In this document: positions 36,325-44,804 of the stretch, one piece after another
How the letters are laid out: each line of letters opens with the position of its first letter
How positions within the stretch are numbered: position 1 is the stretch's first letter
Source: Bradyrhizobium zhanjiangense
GTDB taxonomy: Bacteria > Pseudomonadota > Alphaproteobacteria > Rhizobiales > Xanthobacteraceae
DNA: 64,000 bases
Reading direction: 5' to 3'
NCBI RefSeq assembly: GCF_004114935.1
Contig: NZ_CP022221.1
Span: 8,453,001-8,517,000, forward strand
Made by a program: the position numbers and the translations under genes
Notes under the pieces: model-generated
Databases searched by the model: none
The model's input: the letters and a program-made list of their open reading frames with translations, nothing else
What the model was told of the DNA's origin: nothing

Positions 36325-37251
36325 CTAAGCCGACTTCCGCTGCGACCTGGCCGCCGGCTTCTTCGCCGCCGCTTCCTTCGCAGGCCTCTTACCGGCGATC
36401 GGCATCAGCATCTCCTTCTGGCCGGCCGCCGCCTTGCGCGGCTTCTTCGTCGGCTTGGCCGCCTTCGCCGGTGCGGCTTCCTGACCCACGCTCCGCCGCA
36501 GCGCCTCCATCAGGTCGACGACGTTTCTCGCAGCGGGCTTCTCCTTTGGCGTGATCGGCTTGCCGGCGCGCTTCTGGTTGATGAGGTCGATCAGCGCGGT
36601 CTCGTAGTGATCCTCGAACTTCTCCGGCTCGAACCGAGCCGCCTTCTGGTTCACGATGTGCTTGGCGAGGTCGAGCATGTCCTTGGTCACTTTGACCTCC
36701 TGGATCTCTTCGAAATACTCCTGCTCACTGCGCACCTCGTAGGGGTAGCGGATCAGCGTGCCGACGAGCCCTTTGTCGAGCGGCTCGAGCGCGATGATGT
36801 GCTCGCGGTTGGTCAGCACCACGCGGCCGTTCGCGACCTTGCCCATCTCGCGAATGGTCTCGCGGATCACGGCGAAAGCGTCGTGGCCGACCTTGCCGTC
36901 GGGACGCAGGTAGTAGGGGCGGATCAGATAGCGCGGGTCGATGTCGGACTTGTCGACGAACTCGTCGATCTCGATGGTGCGCGTGGATTCCAGCGCGACC
37001 TCCTCGAGCTCCTCCTTGGTCACCTCGATGAAGGTATCCTTCTCCAAGGCGTAGCCCTTGACGATGTCCTCGTTGGGCACCTCTTCGCCGGTGTCGGCGT
37101 CGACCTTGAGGTATCTGATGCGGTGACCGGTCGCCCGGTTGAGCTGGTTGAACGAGATCTTCTCGGACTCGGAGGTGGCCGGGTAGAGCGCCACCGGACA
37201 GGTGACTAGGGACAGACGCAGGAAGCCTTTCCAGTTGGCACGCGGGGCCAT
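36325..37251 (-). CDS. ku: Bacterial Ku, DNA-end binding protein (308 aa)
   Basis: A homodimeric ring that binds DNA ends and recruits LigD in non-homologous end joining. MAPRANWKGFLRLSLVTCPV, SFNQLNRATGHRIRYLKVDA, DIVKGYALEKDTFIEVTKEE and YYLRPDGKVGHDAFAVIRET are Ku core motifs. The C-terminal region is lysine-rich (KPTKKPRKAAAGQKEM to RSQRKSA), as expected for DNA-binding tails. The ATG at 37251 matches the family start. No intact ligD lies in the window, only ligase fragments at 101-335 and 43129-43381. Confidence 0.95.
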   Translation of the reverse strand: MAPRANWKGFLRLSLVTCPVALYPATSESEKISFNQLNRATGHRIRYLKVDADTGEEVPNEDIVKGYALEKDTFIEVTKEELEEVALESTRTIEIDEFVDKSDIDPRYLIRPYYLRPDGKVGHDAFAVIRETIREMGKVANGRVVLTNREHIIALEPLDKGLVGTLIRYPYEVRSEQEYFEEIQEVKVTKDMLDLAKHIVNQKAARFEPEKFEDHYETALIDLINQKRAGKPITPKEKPAARNVVDLMEALRRSVGQEAAPAKAAKPTKKPRKAAAGQKEMLMPIAGKRPAKEAAAKKPAARSQRKSA

Positions 37252-37415
37252 GTACGCAGAACTCCGTTGGAGCGGCCTGGATTCAAGACGAACGGCAGGC
37301 GGCAGTTCCGACAGGCGGCCTGCCATCCGCGGAGATTCATCCGACGTCGACCACTGCGCCATGGGGAATTGGGGGAGTCTCTTGACTCCTCTGAACGAAA
37401 CAGGAACGTAATCGG

Positions 37416-37880
37416 ATGAACGCTACTTCCGAGCAGACCGCATCGGCCCCTGACGATCTTGAGGCCGCCGCCGACCAGGCGATCGCGGCCTGCGGAGGCG
37501 ACGCAAGGGAAGCGGTCAAGGCCCTGATCGTGGCCAACGACTTCCTGGAGATCCAGCTCGAAGAGCGAAGGTGTCGACCGGCTACGCCCGTGGACGGCTC
37601 CCAGGAGCGCGAGAACGCAAGGATGAGGCAGATGGCTGATGTGACCTACTATGTCCCTCTACCGTTCGTTTTCTCCGACGACGGCATGGCCGCCGGCGAG
37701 GCGACGGAGTGCCTGAGCGCCAATGCCGCGGTGATGCGGGCCGAGGCGCTGTCCAGAAAGCCCGGCCACGCGGGCGCCATTGCGTTTTCGCGGACCGGAG
37801 ACCCGTCGAGCGGCGACTTCGGCGACGCCAAGGTCATCTGGAAGTTCGGCGAGGTGCCGAACGATCCCAGCGCGCTGTGA
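37416..37880 (+). CDS. Fused frame of two small conserved genes (154 aa)
   Basis: Residues 1-50 (MNATSEQTASAPDDLEAAAD; AIAACGGDAREAVKALIVAN) look like one small gene. Residues 73-154 (MADVTYYVPLPFVFSDDGMA; ECLSANAAVMRAEALSRKPG) look like another. Near 37570 the first gene's natural continuation, VSTGYARGRLPGARERKDEA then DG-stop, lies in a different frame. Its TGA would overlap the second gene's ATG at 37632. A small deletion therefore probably removed the stop and fused them. The second protein can still be made from 37632. Functions unknown. Confidence 0.65.
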   Translation: MNATSEQTASAPDDLEAAADQAIAACGGDAREAVKALIVANDFLEIQLEERRCRPATPVDGSQERENARMRQMADVTYYVPLPFVFSDDGMAAGEATECLSANAAVMRAEALSRKPGHAGAIAFSRTGDPSSGDFGDAKVIWKFGEVPNDPSAL

Positions 37881-37890
37881 CCGACGAGGA

Positions 37891-38058
37891 TCACACGTCG
37901 CTCTGGCCGGCGCCATCTTCCGGCGCGAGCAAGCTCAGCGCGGTCTCGATCTGCGCGAGCAATCTTTCGATCTCCTCGCGCTCGTTCGGCCCGGGATCAC
38001 TATCGAGCTGCGCCAGAAGCCGTTCCTTCCGCGCCAGCAACTTCGCGACGGTCGACAT
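37891..38058 (-). CDS. Small coiled-coil-like protein (55 aa)
   Basis: MSTVAKLLARKERLLAQLDS, PGPNEREEIERLLAQIETAL. Heptad-like leucines suggest a short coiled coil or helical hairpin. Similar tiny proteins are frequent in this lineage in my recollection. Function unknown. Confidence 0.5.
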   Translation of the reverse strand: MSTVAKLLARKERLLAQLDSDPGPNEREEIERLLAQIETALSLLAPEDGAGQSDV

Positions 38059-38207
38059 CGCACCTCACGTTCCCAGCAGCACCTCCCGAGGATTTGGTGG
38101 GCTGGCGCCGATCTCGCCAGCGCTGTCCCGGCAACGGACGGCCCACCGCGGCTTGCACGCGCCCTTAGGCATGGACGTTGGACGGGAGACGGGCGCTCTT
38201 TCGGGCG

Positions 38208-38390
38208 CTACTTCGCCGGCGGGCGCAACGGACTGTCCACCCACGTCCGGGCGGCGGGATCGTGCAGCGGATCATCGTCGCAGGCGGGACAGACGTATCG
38301 GTCGCCGCCGCGCGCCGTCCGGTCCGGGACGAGCTTCATCGCCCTCCCGCAGACCGGGCACAACTTCCACACCTGGTGCGATACCGACAT
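38208..38390 (-). CDS. Zinc-ribbon small protein (60 aa)
   Basis: MSVSHQVWKLCPVCGRAMKL then DRYVCPACDDDPLHDP. Two CPxC knuckles 19 residues apart make a classic rubredoxin-like or zinc-ribbon knuckle pair. Start chosen at 38390; six upstream codons are possible. Function unknown. Confidence 0.6.
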   Translation of the reverse strand: MSVSHQVWKLCPVCGRAMKLVPDRTARGGDRYVCPACDDDPLHDPAARTWVDSPLRPPAK

Positions 38391-38504
38391 CCAATTTCCC
38401 CGCCGCACCCAGCTTAGTTCCGCTCAAGAAAATTCGCCAGGCGCGCGAACCAACGCGGTTCGACGATGACCGAGCAGTTATCGCGGAAGGCGGCCCCGGC
38501 CGCA

Positions 38505-38672
38505 TCAAGCGGTATGACCGGGGTCGATGTGCTTAGGCGTGTTCTTCTCGACTTTCGGCACCATGCGGGCAGGATTGGGAGCGCCAGGAACGCCGCGCGG
38601 GCCGAGCTGCTCGCGCGCAATGTCGTCCTCGGTTTTGTCAGGCGCTACGCCGTCGATCGGGCGCGGACGCAT
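38505..38672 (-). CDS. Small hypothetical protein (55 aa)
   Basis: MRPRPIDGVAPDKTEDDIAR, GPRGVPGAPNPARMVPKVEK, ending HIDPGHTA. AAGGAG lies just upstream of the ATG at 38672. Proline-rich and charged, probably disordered. Its start overlaps the end of the frameshifted gene at 38638-38858. Confidence 0.55.
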   Translation of the reverse strand: MRPRPIDGVAPDKTEDDIAREQLGPRGVPGAPNPARMVPKVEKNTPKHIDPGHTA

Positions 38673-38858
38673 GGTCTCCTTCCCCGGGCGCATCGGCGGT
38701 CAATCGCCCGACGCACCGAGCGCCGCTCCAAACTTCTATGACCGGATGTGCTTCGAGGAGTTTCGCGGCCCGGCACCTTGCGTCGTCGGCGCCGCATTCC
38801 AGCTCATAACCGCATGGACGACGCCGCATAGATCGACTGCATAGGCCACATAACGCAT
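38638..38858 (-). pseudogene. Small gene (DUF6894-like?) with frameshift
   Basis: MRYVAYAVDLCGVVHAV is in one frame. The natural continuation YELECGADDARCRAAKLLEA then PVIEVWSGARCVGRL is in the next frame. The switch is at about 38805. The composition resembles short proteins with a C-terminal (V/I)EVW motif. Function unknown. Confidence 0.5.
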
Positions 38859-39068
38859 GGCGGTGCACAAAAGCGCGATGTTCAGCACACCCGAACGACT
38901 CCGACGCCAGGCGGTTTGTTCCTGCGAATTCGGAATGTCGTCAGTCCGGCCGCTCCTCAAGCGACCGGCCCATGTTGCCCCTCGGCGCTCTGGATGCGTC
39001 CGACCACTTGACGCGAAGCGCGCTCCGCACTGAAATCCGATTTTCAGTGATGTTGCGGGGGTGGCGTC
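38859..39068. other. No confident gene
   Basis: Short gap with antisense frames only. A GGTGGCGTCGTGG precedes the GTG start of the next gene. Confidence 0.35.
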
Positions 39069-39263
39069 GTGGAAGAGTTCTACAGGGGCTTCGCGCAGCG
39101 GGCGCGCGATCTTGCGGAGAAGGCGGATCCATTCACCAAGCGGCGGCTGCTCGATTTGGCCAAGCGGTACGATCTCAAGAGCACCGGCTCGAGCTACGGG
39201 CGGGCGCCGGCGCCACGAGCCACGCCGCCAAACGTGCTGTTCTCCGGCTCCGGCGAAGCCTAA
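39069..39263 (+). CDS. Small hypothetical protein (64 aa), GTG start
   Basis: VEEFYRGFAQRARDLAEKAD, PFTKRRLLDLAKRYD, then a Ser/Pro-rich tail. A helical, basic small protein of a kind repeated in rhizobial genomes. The start is GTG at 39069. Function unknown. Confidence 0.6.
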   Translation: MEEFYRGFAQRARDLAEKADPFTKRRLLDLAKRYDLKSTGSSYGRAPAPRATPPNVLFSGSGEA

Positions 39264-39300
39264 TACTGAGCCTACTCTCGGGCGCGGCGCAGAGCGTCTT

Positions 39301-39882
39301 TCAGTTTCTCCCTCTGCTTGTCCAGCGCCTCTCCTCGGTCTCGGTGCGTTCGTCCAACGCCGCGCGCTCGGCTTCGATCGCGGCCGTCCTTTCCTCATGC
39401 TCGCCCCTGGCCTTATCGAGGGCCGCCTGCACTTTGGCTGTCGCCTTCTCCCGCCGGTCGCGCTCCTTCGCTCGGGCCGCCTCCTCCTTGCGGCGCTCGG
39501 CGTCGCGCCGCCTCTGCTCCCTCTCGAACTCCAGCGCAGCCTTGCGGGCCTCCTTGTCGCTGATCTTTGGAGCAGCCCGCTTCTTCGTCTTCGGCCGCCT
39601 TCGCTCACCATTGCGTGCGCCCTCGCCGCGGCCGAGATCGGTCGGCAAGCCGAAATGCTCGGCGAAACGGCCATTCGATCCCGCAGGGCGCCTGAGCACG
39701 ACGCCGGGCTTCGCCATCGTCGCGGCCACCACATCGGCGTCGTCGGTCTCCTTCGCGACGCCCTGGTGAAAGAGGTTGCTGTCGGCGCCCCAGGCCTCCA
39801 GCGCCGCCTTCATCGACGGTGCCGCGATCGCAAGATCGTAGAACCCGAGCGAGGTCTGGTAGGTCTTAAGTTTCCTCGGCAT
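39301..39882 (-). CDS. TolA-like coiled-coil hypothetical protein (193 aa)
   Basis: The N-terminal segment MPRKLKTYQTSLGFYDLAIA, PSMKAALEAWGADSNLFHQG and VVAATMAKPGVVLRRP is globular-looking. From about residue 85 it is a long charged helix (KARKAALEFEREQRRRDAER and similar), like TolA or cell-envelope coiled coils. No membrane segment is seen. AAGGGG precedes the ATG at 39882. The function of the conserved N-terminus is unknown. Confidence 0.75.
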   Translation of the reverse strand: MPRKLKTYQTSLGFYDLAIAAPSMKAALEAWGADSNLFHQGVAKETDDADVVAATMAKPGVVLRRPAGSNGRFAEHFGLPTDLGRGEGARNGERRRPKTKKRAAPKISDKEARKAALEFEREQRRRDAERRKEEAARAKERDRREKATAKVQAALDKARGEHEERTAAIEAERAALDERTETEERRWTSRGRN

Positions 39883-39996
39883 GAGACCCCTTGAAGGCCC
39901 TCCAGTCATGCTCTTCGGCCGCACCACCCGTCGGGAACGACCGCGCGCTTGGGCCGTTCGACGGGTGTAACGAATACTATCCCATATGAGCCGCCG

Positions 39997-40362
39997 GTGA
40001 GCGTACTTCTCGTCGAGGACGACCCTTTGATCCGCGAATTCGTCGTCGAAGCGCTGCGCGAGGCGGGCTATCATGTGATCCACGCGAGCACCGGTGAAGA
40101 GGCGCTGGCCTGGTGCAAGCGCCACGTCGCGGACGTGCTGGTGACAGACGTCAAGCTGCCCGGGCAAGTCGATGGGTGGCAGATCGCGGAGCGCTGCCGA
40201 GAGCAGGATCCGGACCTGCCGGTCATCTACGCGACGGGCTTCTCGCCCGCCACACCACGCCCCGTCCCCGGCAGCCGCATCGTGAAGAAGCCCTTCCATC
40301 CAGAGGAGATCGTCCGCACGATCAGGGAGCTCGGCGAGGAAAAAGGGACGCCGTCGGGTTAG
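39997..40362 (+). CDS. Single-domain response regulator (about 121 aa)
   Basis: VSVLLVEDDPLIREFVVEAL (acidic pair), DVLVTDVKLPGQVDG with the phosphoacceptor Asp, VIYATGFS and IVKKPFHPEEIV (conserved Lys) give a complete receiver domain without an output domain. Such proteins relay phosphate or act by binding partners. The start is taken as GTG at 39997; a TTG at 39949 would add 16 residues. No histidine kinase is adjacent. Confidence 0.85.
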   Translation: MSVLLVEDDPLIREFVVEALREAGYHVIHASTGEEALAWCKRHVADVLVTDVKLPGQVDGWQIAERCREQDPDLPVIYATGFSPATPRPVPGSRIVKKPFHPEEIVRTIRELGEEKGTPSG

Positions 40363-40457
40363 CTGCTCTACTCGTGGCCGAGCCTTTCACGCGCTCGCCG
40401 TAACCTGCACCCGCCGTCGGATCCGTCGCTTCGGTGCACCACCACTTCCCGCGGAAA

Positions 40458-40685
40458 TCATCCTTTCGGCAGGCCCAATTCCTCCACGGCCAGACCGCAG
40501 ATCTCAGCTGGGTCCTTGAGGCCAGTTTGACCGATCTCGATGATCTTCTTGGCGATCAGTTCGGTGAGAGGGTCGTTCCGATCCTGTACGCCAATCCTGC
40601 GCAGCGCCTGTTCGTAGGCTTTCGAAAGCCGCGTGATCTCTTCAGGCCCAAGAGGCGAGTTTTGAAGTATTCGGTAGATGGCCAT
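40458..40685 (-). CDS. Small conserved hypothetical protein (75 aa)
   Basis: MAIYRILQNSPLGPEEITRL, YEQALRRIGVQDRNDPLTEL, IAKKIIEIGQTGLKDPAEIC. The pattern is familiar from many rhizobial short proteins whose role is unknown. The start has GGGGA upstream. Helical, soluble. Confidence 0.65.
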   Translation of the reverse strand: MAIYRILQNSPLGPEEITRLSKAYEQALRRIGVQDRNDPLTELIAKKIIEIGQTGLKDPAEICGLAVEELGLPKG

Positions 40686-41113
40686 TGTTGTCCCCAGCAG
40701 GGGCGCAGCGTAGCACCGATCCGCTGAGGGAGCATTGCATCTTAGCAGCCAATTTTAGCTTTCGCAGACTACCCCCTGCTTGCGTCCTGGAGCGTGGAGG
40801 CTGCGGGCGGCGAAGAAACCCATGGGCGCAGGGGGCGCGAGGCTGGCCGATATACGGTAGGCGCGGCCCGCAGCGCCTGATGATCCAGGCGGCGGCCGGT
40901 GGTCGCGTTTCGATGGTCCGGATGCAAAATGGCCGCAGACTGACAGCCTGCGGCCCACCGGCAAAAATATGAGCACGAATGAAATACGCCAGCCCCGGTG
41001 CTGCGGGATAGATAGCCCGTCGGCGGCGCGTTTTGGATTCCGTGAGTCTACGGACAGGGCGGCCTCAAGAACGAGGTGCGAGACCGCAATCACATCGGAC
41101 CGGGTTCCCGCGA
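40686..41113. other. No gene; one stem-loop
   Basis: About 430 bp without credible coding frames. GGCCGCAG (40930-40937) and CTGCGGCC (40947-40954) form an 8-bp stem. No T-run follows. Confidence 0.4.
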
Positions 41114-41359
41114 TCAACCTTGCTTCAGCGCGTCCTTGACCTCGCGCACCGGCCAGCTTTCGCCGGCCGGTATGACGCGGACCTTCACGCCGCCGCCGAC
41201 CGGCGCGTGCGAGGCCACGTCATCGTCCGCCGCGGCGACCGTCAGATCAGTCTCGGGCTTCCAGGCGAGCGTGAGATCCAGATCGCCTGGAAACACCTGC
41301 CATTGCGATCCGTCTTCGAGTTCGACGATGTGGCTTTCGGAATGGGACCGGATCTTCAT
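41114..41359 (-). CDS. Small hypothetical protein (81 aa)
   Basis: MKIRSHSESHIVELEDGSQW, QVFPGDLDLTLAWKPETDLT, then VKVRVIPAGESWPVREVKDA. Beta-rich with strong amphipathic pattern. Its ATG shares one base with the stop of the gene upstream (TGATG), implying coupled translation. Function unknown. Confidence 0.65.
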   Translation of the reverse strand: MKIRSHSESHIVELEDGSQWQVFPGDLDLTLAWKPETDLTVAAADDDVASHAPVGGGVKVRVIPAGESWPVREVKDALKQG

Positions 41360-41499
41360 CAGGCCGCATCCAGACTCCGCGGCGGGTCGTGCTGCACGAA
41401 TGGGCGCCGCAGCCGGCCCGCCTCGTCACCGTGGCAGCTTGGACACCTGAACCGGACAACCGGCCGCGCGGATGACGTCCGCTGCAGGTTCGCGGCCAT
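41359..41499 (-). CDS. Possible small zinc-knuckle protein (46 aa or longer)
   Basis: The frame encodes VVRFRCPSCHGDEAGRLRRP and further upstream DCPCCGAWP before the first ATG (41499). The pair of cysteine knuckles suggests the true protein includes the upstream one, but no start codon precedes it in frame, so the gene may have lost its start. It overlaps the next gene by one base. Confidence 0.4.
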   Translation of the reverse strand: MAANLQRTSSARPVVRFRCPSCHGDEAGRLRRPFVQHDPPRSLDAA

Positions 41500-41700
41500 G
41501 GGCCAGGCGCCACAGCACGGGCAATCATCGCGACGGCTCCTTCAAGGCCAGCCCCTGTGATTCGAACGGCCTGGACATTTGCGGGTTCCCGCTCGGAGGC
41601 GGTCTCGAGGCGGTCCTCGTCGACCCGGCAGGTACATGCGTGAACCAACAATCGCTCTTGCCGTTGTGCCGCATCGGGACCGCTCTCGACCGCGTGCACC

Positions 41701-41934
41701 ATGAGGACCGACCCACACCAGCATCTCGATTCAGCCGGCGCCTGGGACCGGACCTACCTCGAGTCGCTGATCCGCGAGGATTTCGAGCGATGCCATCCCG
41801 ACGACACCCTGGCCGACCTCAAGCGGCGCGCGTCTTTTTCGAAGGAGGACAGAGGCCTGCTGCGGGATTGGATGGCGGTAGCGGCGGCTCGCGCTGCGGC
41901 CACATGCACGGCCAAGGCATCGCCGCCACGCTGA
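41701..41934 (+). CDS. Small hypothetical protein (77 aa)
   Basis: MRTDPHQHLDSAGAWDRTYL, ESLIREDFERCHPDDTLADL, KRRASFSKEDRGLLRDWMAV. An acidic helical protein with conserved-looking ordering. Function unknown. It converges with the response-regulator remnant on the other strand. Confidence 0.65.
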   Translation: MRTDPHQHLDSAGAWDRTYLESLIREDFERCHPDDTLADLKRRASFSKEDRGLLRDWMAVAAARAAATCTAKASPPR

Positions 41935-41989
41935 CGATCCGCTGATCCGAGAAGGATCGCAGTCTCACAACGATCCGGATCAACACGTC

Positions 41990-42245
41990 GCGGCCCGCTA
42001 TCGAGTAGCTGCGAGACGGCGGCAGCCAATTGCGCCGGCGCAAAGGGCTTCTCGATGAGGAGGCTGCCATCGACGCCCTGCGCTTTCCAGTCCGGCGCGC
42101 TGGCGCTCGTCATGTAGAGCACGGGAAAGACAGGCGTGATTTCCTGATCTGCCGCGCCAGCTTCCTTCCGCTGATGCCATCATCACCCAGGTTCACGCCG
42201 GTGAGCAGCGCCCGACACCCCTCGCGGCCGTCGCGAAAGGTAGTC
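41990..42245 (-). pseudogene. Response regulator receiver domain, broken
   Basis: One frame gives ALLTGVNLGDDGISGRKLAR and a second gives LYMTSASAPDWKAQGVDGSL and IEKPFAPAQLAAAVSQLL. The receiver fold is therefore split by a frameshift near 42140, the N-terminal acidic strand is missing, and the usual TDVNLGD phosphoacceptor reads TGVNLGD. It is non-functional. Confidence 0.7.
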
Positions 42246-42266
42246 CGCAAGGCGCATCTCCGGGCC

Positions 42267-42488
42267 TCACATGCCGCCAAACTTGGACGGATCATTGGAT
42301 CCAGGCATCTCGTCGTAACGGATCGGAGGGCGAGGCGCTGCGTAGGCCCGGCCCGGAACGGCGTGACGTAATGTCAAGCCTTGGCTGGGCCGAACGATAA
42401 GATGTCGCGGCTTAGAGTGATGCGCCGTTGCAGCGTCAGCAGAAGCACACAGGGCAATCAACAGGCCCAAGGACAAAACAGAACGCAT
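42267..42488 (-). CDS. Small secreted hypothetical protein (73 aa)
   Basis: Signal peptide MRSVLSLGLLIALCASADAA, then HHSKPRHLIVRPSQGLTLRH and IRYDEMPGSNDPSKFGGM. The mature part is short and His/Arg-rich. GGAG lies upstream of the ATG. Function unknown. Confidence 0.65.
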   Translation of the reverse strand: MRSVLSLGLLIALCASADAATAHHSKPRHLIVRPSQGLTLRHAVPGRAYAAPRPPIRYDEMPGSNDPSKFGGM

Positions 42489-42638
42489 CGCTTTTGCTCC
42501 AATCGCCTACCGCCGTTCTTATCTGATGCGCGGCCAACACCGCTGCAATCTGTAGCGACTTCCCTTCCCGGCCTGATCCGCGGGATCAGAGGGCATGCCT
42601 GTCCCTGCACGTTCGGAGAAATTGCGCGTCGCCGGCTA

Positions 42639-42932
42639 TTAGCCACCGGAGTCGTGCAAGAACGGATCCACGGACCCAGCTAGCCGGGCCGCCAATAGCG
42701 GGGGCGGCAGATCCGGTAGCTCGGCGGGTGTCAGTAGGCTCACCCGCACGGCCTCCGGGTCAGCGTGACCCATGGCGCTATAAAACGCCTGACATGGAGC
42801 GAAGAACGCGGTGACTGACGCTGCCCATGGTTGCGGGCAAAAGTCTGATTGGCTTCTCATGGAATAGACCGCCGTCCCAGCAGCGGCTGCAAAAGCGGCT
42901 AGTACGATCGCACTGAGATATTCGGTTCTCAT
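42639..42932 (-). CDS. Membrane-anchored hypothetical protein (97 aa)
   Basis: MRTEYLSAIVLAAFAAAAGT is a membrane anchor or signal sequence. The remainder has two cysteines (FCPQPW; APCQAFYSAM) and a proline-rich end. GGAGG lies upstream. Probably periplasmic. Function unknown. Confidence 0.6.
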   Translation of the reverse strand: MRTEYLSAIVLAAFAAAAGTAVYSMRSQSDFCPQPWAASVTAFFAPCQAFYSAMGHADPEAVRVSLLTPAELPDLPPPLLAARLAGSVDPFLHDSGG

Positions 42933-43128
42933 GGCGATGGGCCTCCATCGCTCCCCACAAGACAATTGTGTTCGCCGAAAATTGGTTCCGCTGCGGGCGC
43001 TTTGTCGGGCTGCAACGAGGGCTAAGGCTGGATCTGCACGCCTGCGGTGGGGCCGGCGCGCCCTGCGTGCTGCAACGCGCCAGCCTGATGGTTAGGCGCA
43101 GCCGGCATTCGATGTACTTTGCCGAAGG

Positions 43129-43381
43129 CGGCGACGATCTACGCAAGCTGCCGTTGCACCTGCGCAAGACCGAGCTTGAGCGGTTGCGCCCAGCCGGAAA
43201 GGGTCTTCATCAATCCGTTCGACGGCGGCGAGATTGGCCCTGAGGTATGTCGCGCCGCCTGCCGAATGGGTCTCGAGGGTTTGGTGTCAAAGCACCTGGA
43301 GCGACCACACGTCGGTGCCGCTGCAAGCACTGGGTCCAGGTCAAGAACCGGAAACATCCCGCGGTGCGGCGGGAATTCTGA
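43129..43381 (+). pseudogene. DNA ligase (LigD-type) C-terminal fragment, second copy
   Basis: [19 protein letters not shown] is in one frame; [20 protein letters not shown] and [14 protein letters not shown] in a second; [18 protein letters not shown] in a third, ending at TGA 43381. The same tail as at 101-335 with independent lesions. The catalytic lysine region is missing. Confidence 0.75.
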
Positions 43382-43436
43382 GGCCCATTATTGCGTGCTT
43401 CGCCGCAATTAAGCTCCCTTCCCGTCGGAAAAAATG

Positions 43437-43496
43437 GAAAACTGGGCCTTGCTGGCGTCGATCGTCGCTACCTGCAAGCTCAACGGCGTCAACCCG
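43437..43496 (+). mobile_element. IS66 TnpC C-terminal scrap
   Basis: [20 protein letters not shown] resembles the end of IS66-family TnpC transposases (ENWA...I.TCKLNGV.P). Twenty codons only, sandwiched between a ligase fragment and an IS1111 fragment. Confidence 0.55.
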
Positions 43497-43503
43497 GGCA
43501 CGC

Positions 43504-43980
43504 GAGGCCGTCGAGCAACAGATTGTGGACCTTGACCGCAAGGTGCTGCGGCTGGCTCGCAACAATGCTCAGGTGCGACGGTTCATGACGGCTCCTGGCA
43601 TCGGCCCGGTCACGGCCCTTTGCTTCCTTGCGACGATCGATGACCCCGCTCGCTTCAAGAGATCACGAAGCGTCGGAGCCTACGCAGGACTAACGACCCG
43701 CCGATACGCATCCGGCGAAATTGACTGGACGGGCCGAATCTCGAAATGCGGCGATAAGATGCTGCGAAGTTACCTCTACGAGGCGGCCAATATGCTGCTC
43801 ACACGCGTAGCAAAATGGTCAGCACTCAAAGGATGGGGCATTCGGCTTGCGAAACGAAGCGGGCTACGCAAAGCCAAGGTTGCGGTTGCCCGAAAACTTG
43901 CTGTCATTCTGCATCGGATGTGGATCGATGGTACCGAATTTAAATGGTCATCAAAGGATGCTGCTGATCAGCCTGTATAA
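43504..43980 (+). pseudogene. IS110-family (IS1111 group) transposase C-terminal half
   Basis: [60 protein letters not shown] and [15 protein letters not shown] are the C-terminal transposase-20 motifs. The N-terminal DEDD domain is absent. It differs from the IS110 at 14079. An apparent longer frame from 43234 is a chance joining of the ligase, IS66 and IS1111 pieces. Confidence 0.85.
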
Positions 43981-44804
43981 AGGATAACGAGTTCCCGCCG
44001 AGCAGCGGGAGCGAACGTCCCTGCCGGGACGCTGGCGTTGGTGAGATCGCCCCTGGCTTTGCGGTGCTCGAAAGGGCAAAGCGCGCTTCACACATTGATC
44101 CGCCAGCGTCATCTTACGCCATCATGTGGAGGGCACGCCCCTACCGCGGAGAGAACCATGGACCCGGCAAGGATGTTCAAGGAGAGCTTGACCTCACGCC
44201 CGGAATTAGAGAACAGCCAGGGTCACAAGCGGCGGTCAGGACAAGCGCGGCCCCGCGCCCGGTCTACCCCCGGTAGCTGACATCACAATGGCATCAGCCT
44301 TGTTCGGCTAAGCGCCAGAAGCGGACATCAACCCTGGGAAGTGCGCGTCCGTTCGGGCCACGCGCCTGTAAGCTCCTCTTCAACCCCGAGCTGACGCGTG
44401 AGCAGGTCAGGAGGGTCAGCTCGATAACTATAGGGCCTCGTCGATTTGGACCTGAGCTCAGGGCTCGTCGAAGCTTTAACTAGTGGTACCTGTGCGGTGC
44501 AAGGTCGCGCACGCGAGTTGTGCCCTCCTAGAGGGAGGTCACGTGAACAATGTGTCCTTGGCGAACCGCGTGGTGGTGTGATCCGGAAGGACGAGGCTCA
44601 ACAGCTCCCCTCTATCCTGAATCAGGAGGCCCCCTTCCAAGAGTGCCGCAAGGCGGCCGGGGTCTGCCACACCACGCACAGACTCTAAGACTGAATATCT
44701 TCGCAGGCTTCAAGCAATCGTATTGACTCGGCATCCAGCGGCAGTTCGCTCCCGCTTGAGTCAAATCGCGAGTCCACCTTCGGGACGCCACCACTCGACG
44801 TAGA
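43981..44804. other. No gene; contains repeat family B
   Basis: More than 800 bp without a credible gene, between IS1111 debris and amtB. A repeat-B copy occupies 44224-44316. The remainder shows antisense-type frames only. Confidence 0.45.
44224..44316. repeat. Dispersed intergenic repeat, family B, copy 2
   Basis: CAAGCGGCGGTCAGGACAAG...CCGGTCTACC then GCTGACATCACAAT and CAGCCTTGTTCGGCTA, matching 27343-27435. Confidence 0.65.

Noticed and set aside
38736..39734. 332-codon minus-strand frame
   Set aside because: Mostly Arg/Ser/Pro-rich antisense of small genes. Only its very end includes a real small-gene start (38858).
39883..40299. Upstream extension of the TolA-like gene
   Set aside because: Antisense of the response regulator; the ATG at 39882 has the ribosome site.
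43234..43980. A 248-codon open frame on the plus strand
   Set aside because: Only residues after about position 90 match a transposase. The first part is out-of-frame ligase and IS66 sequence, so the long frame is accidental.
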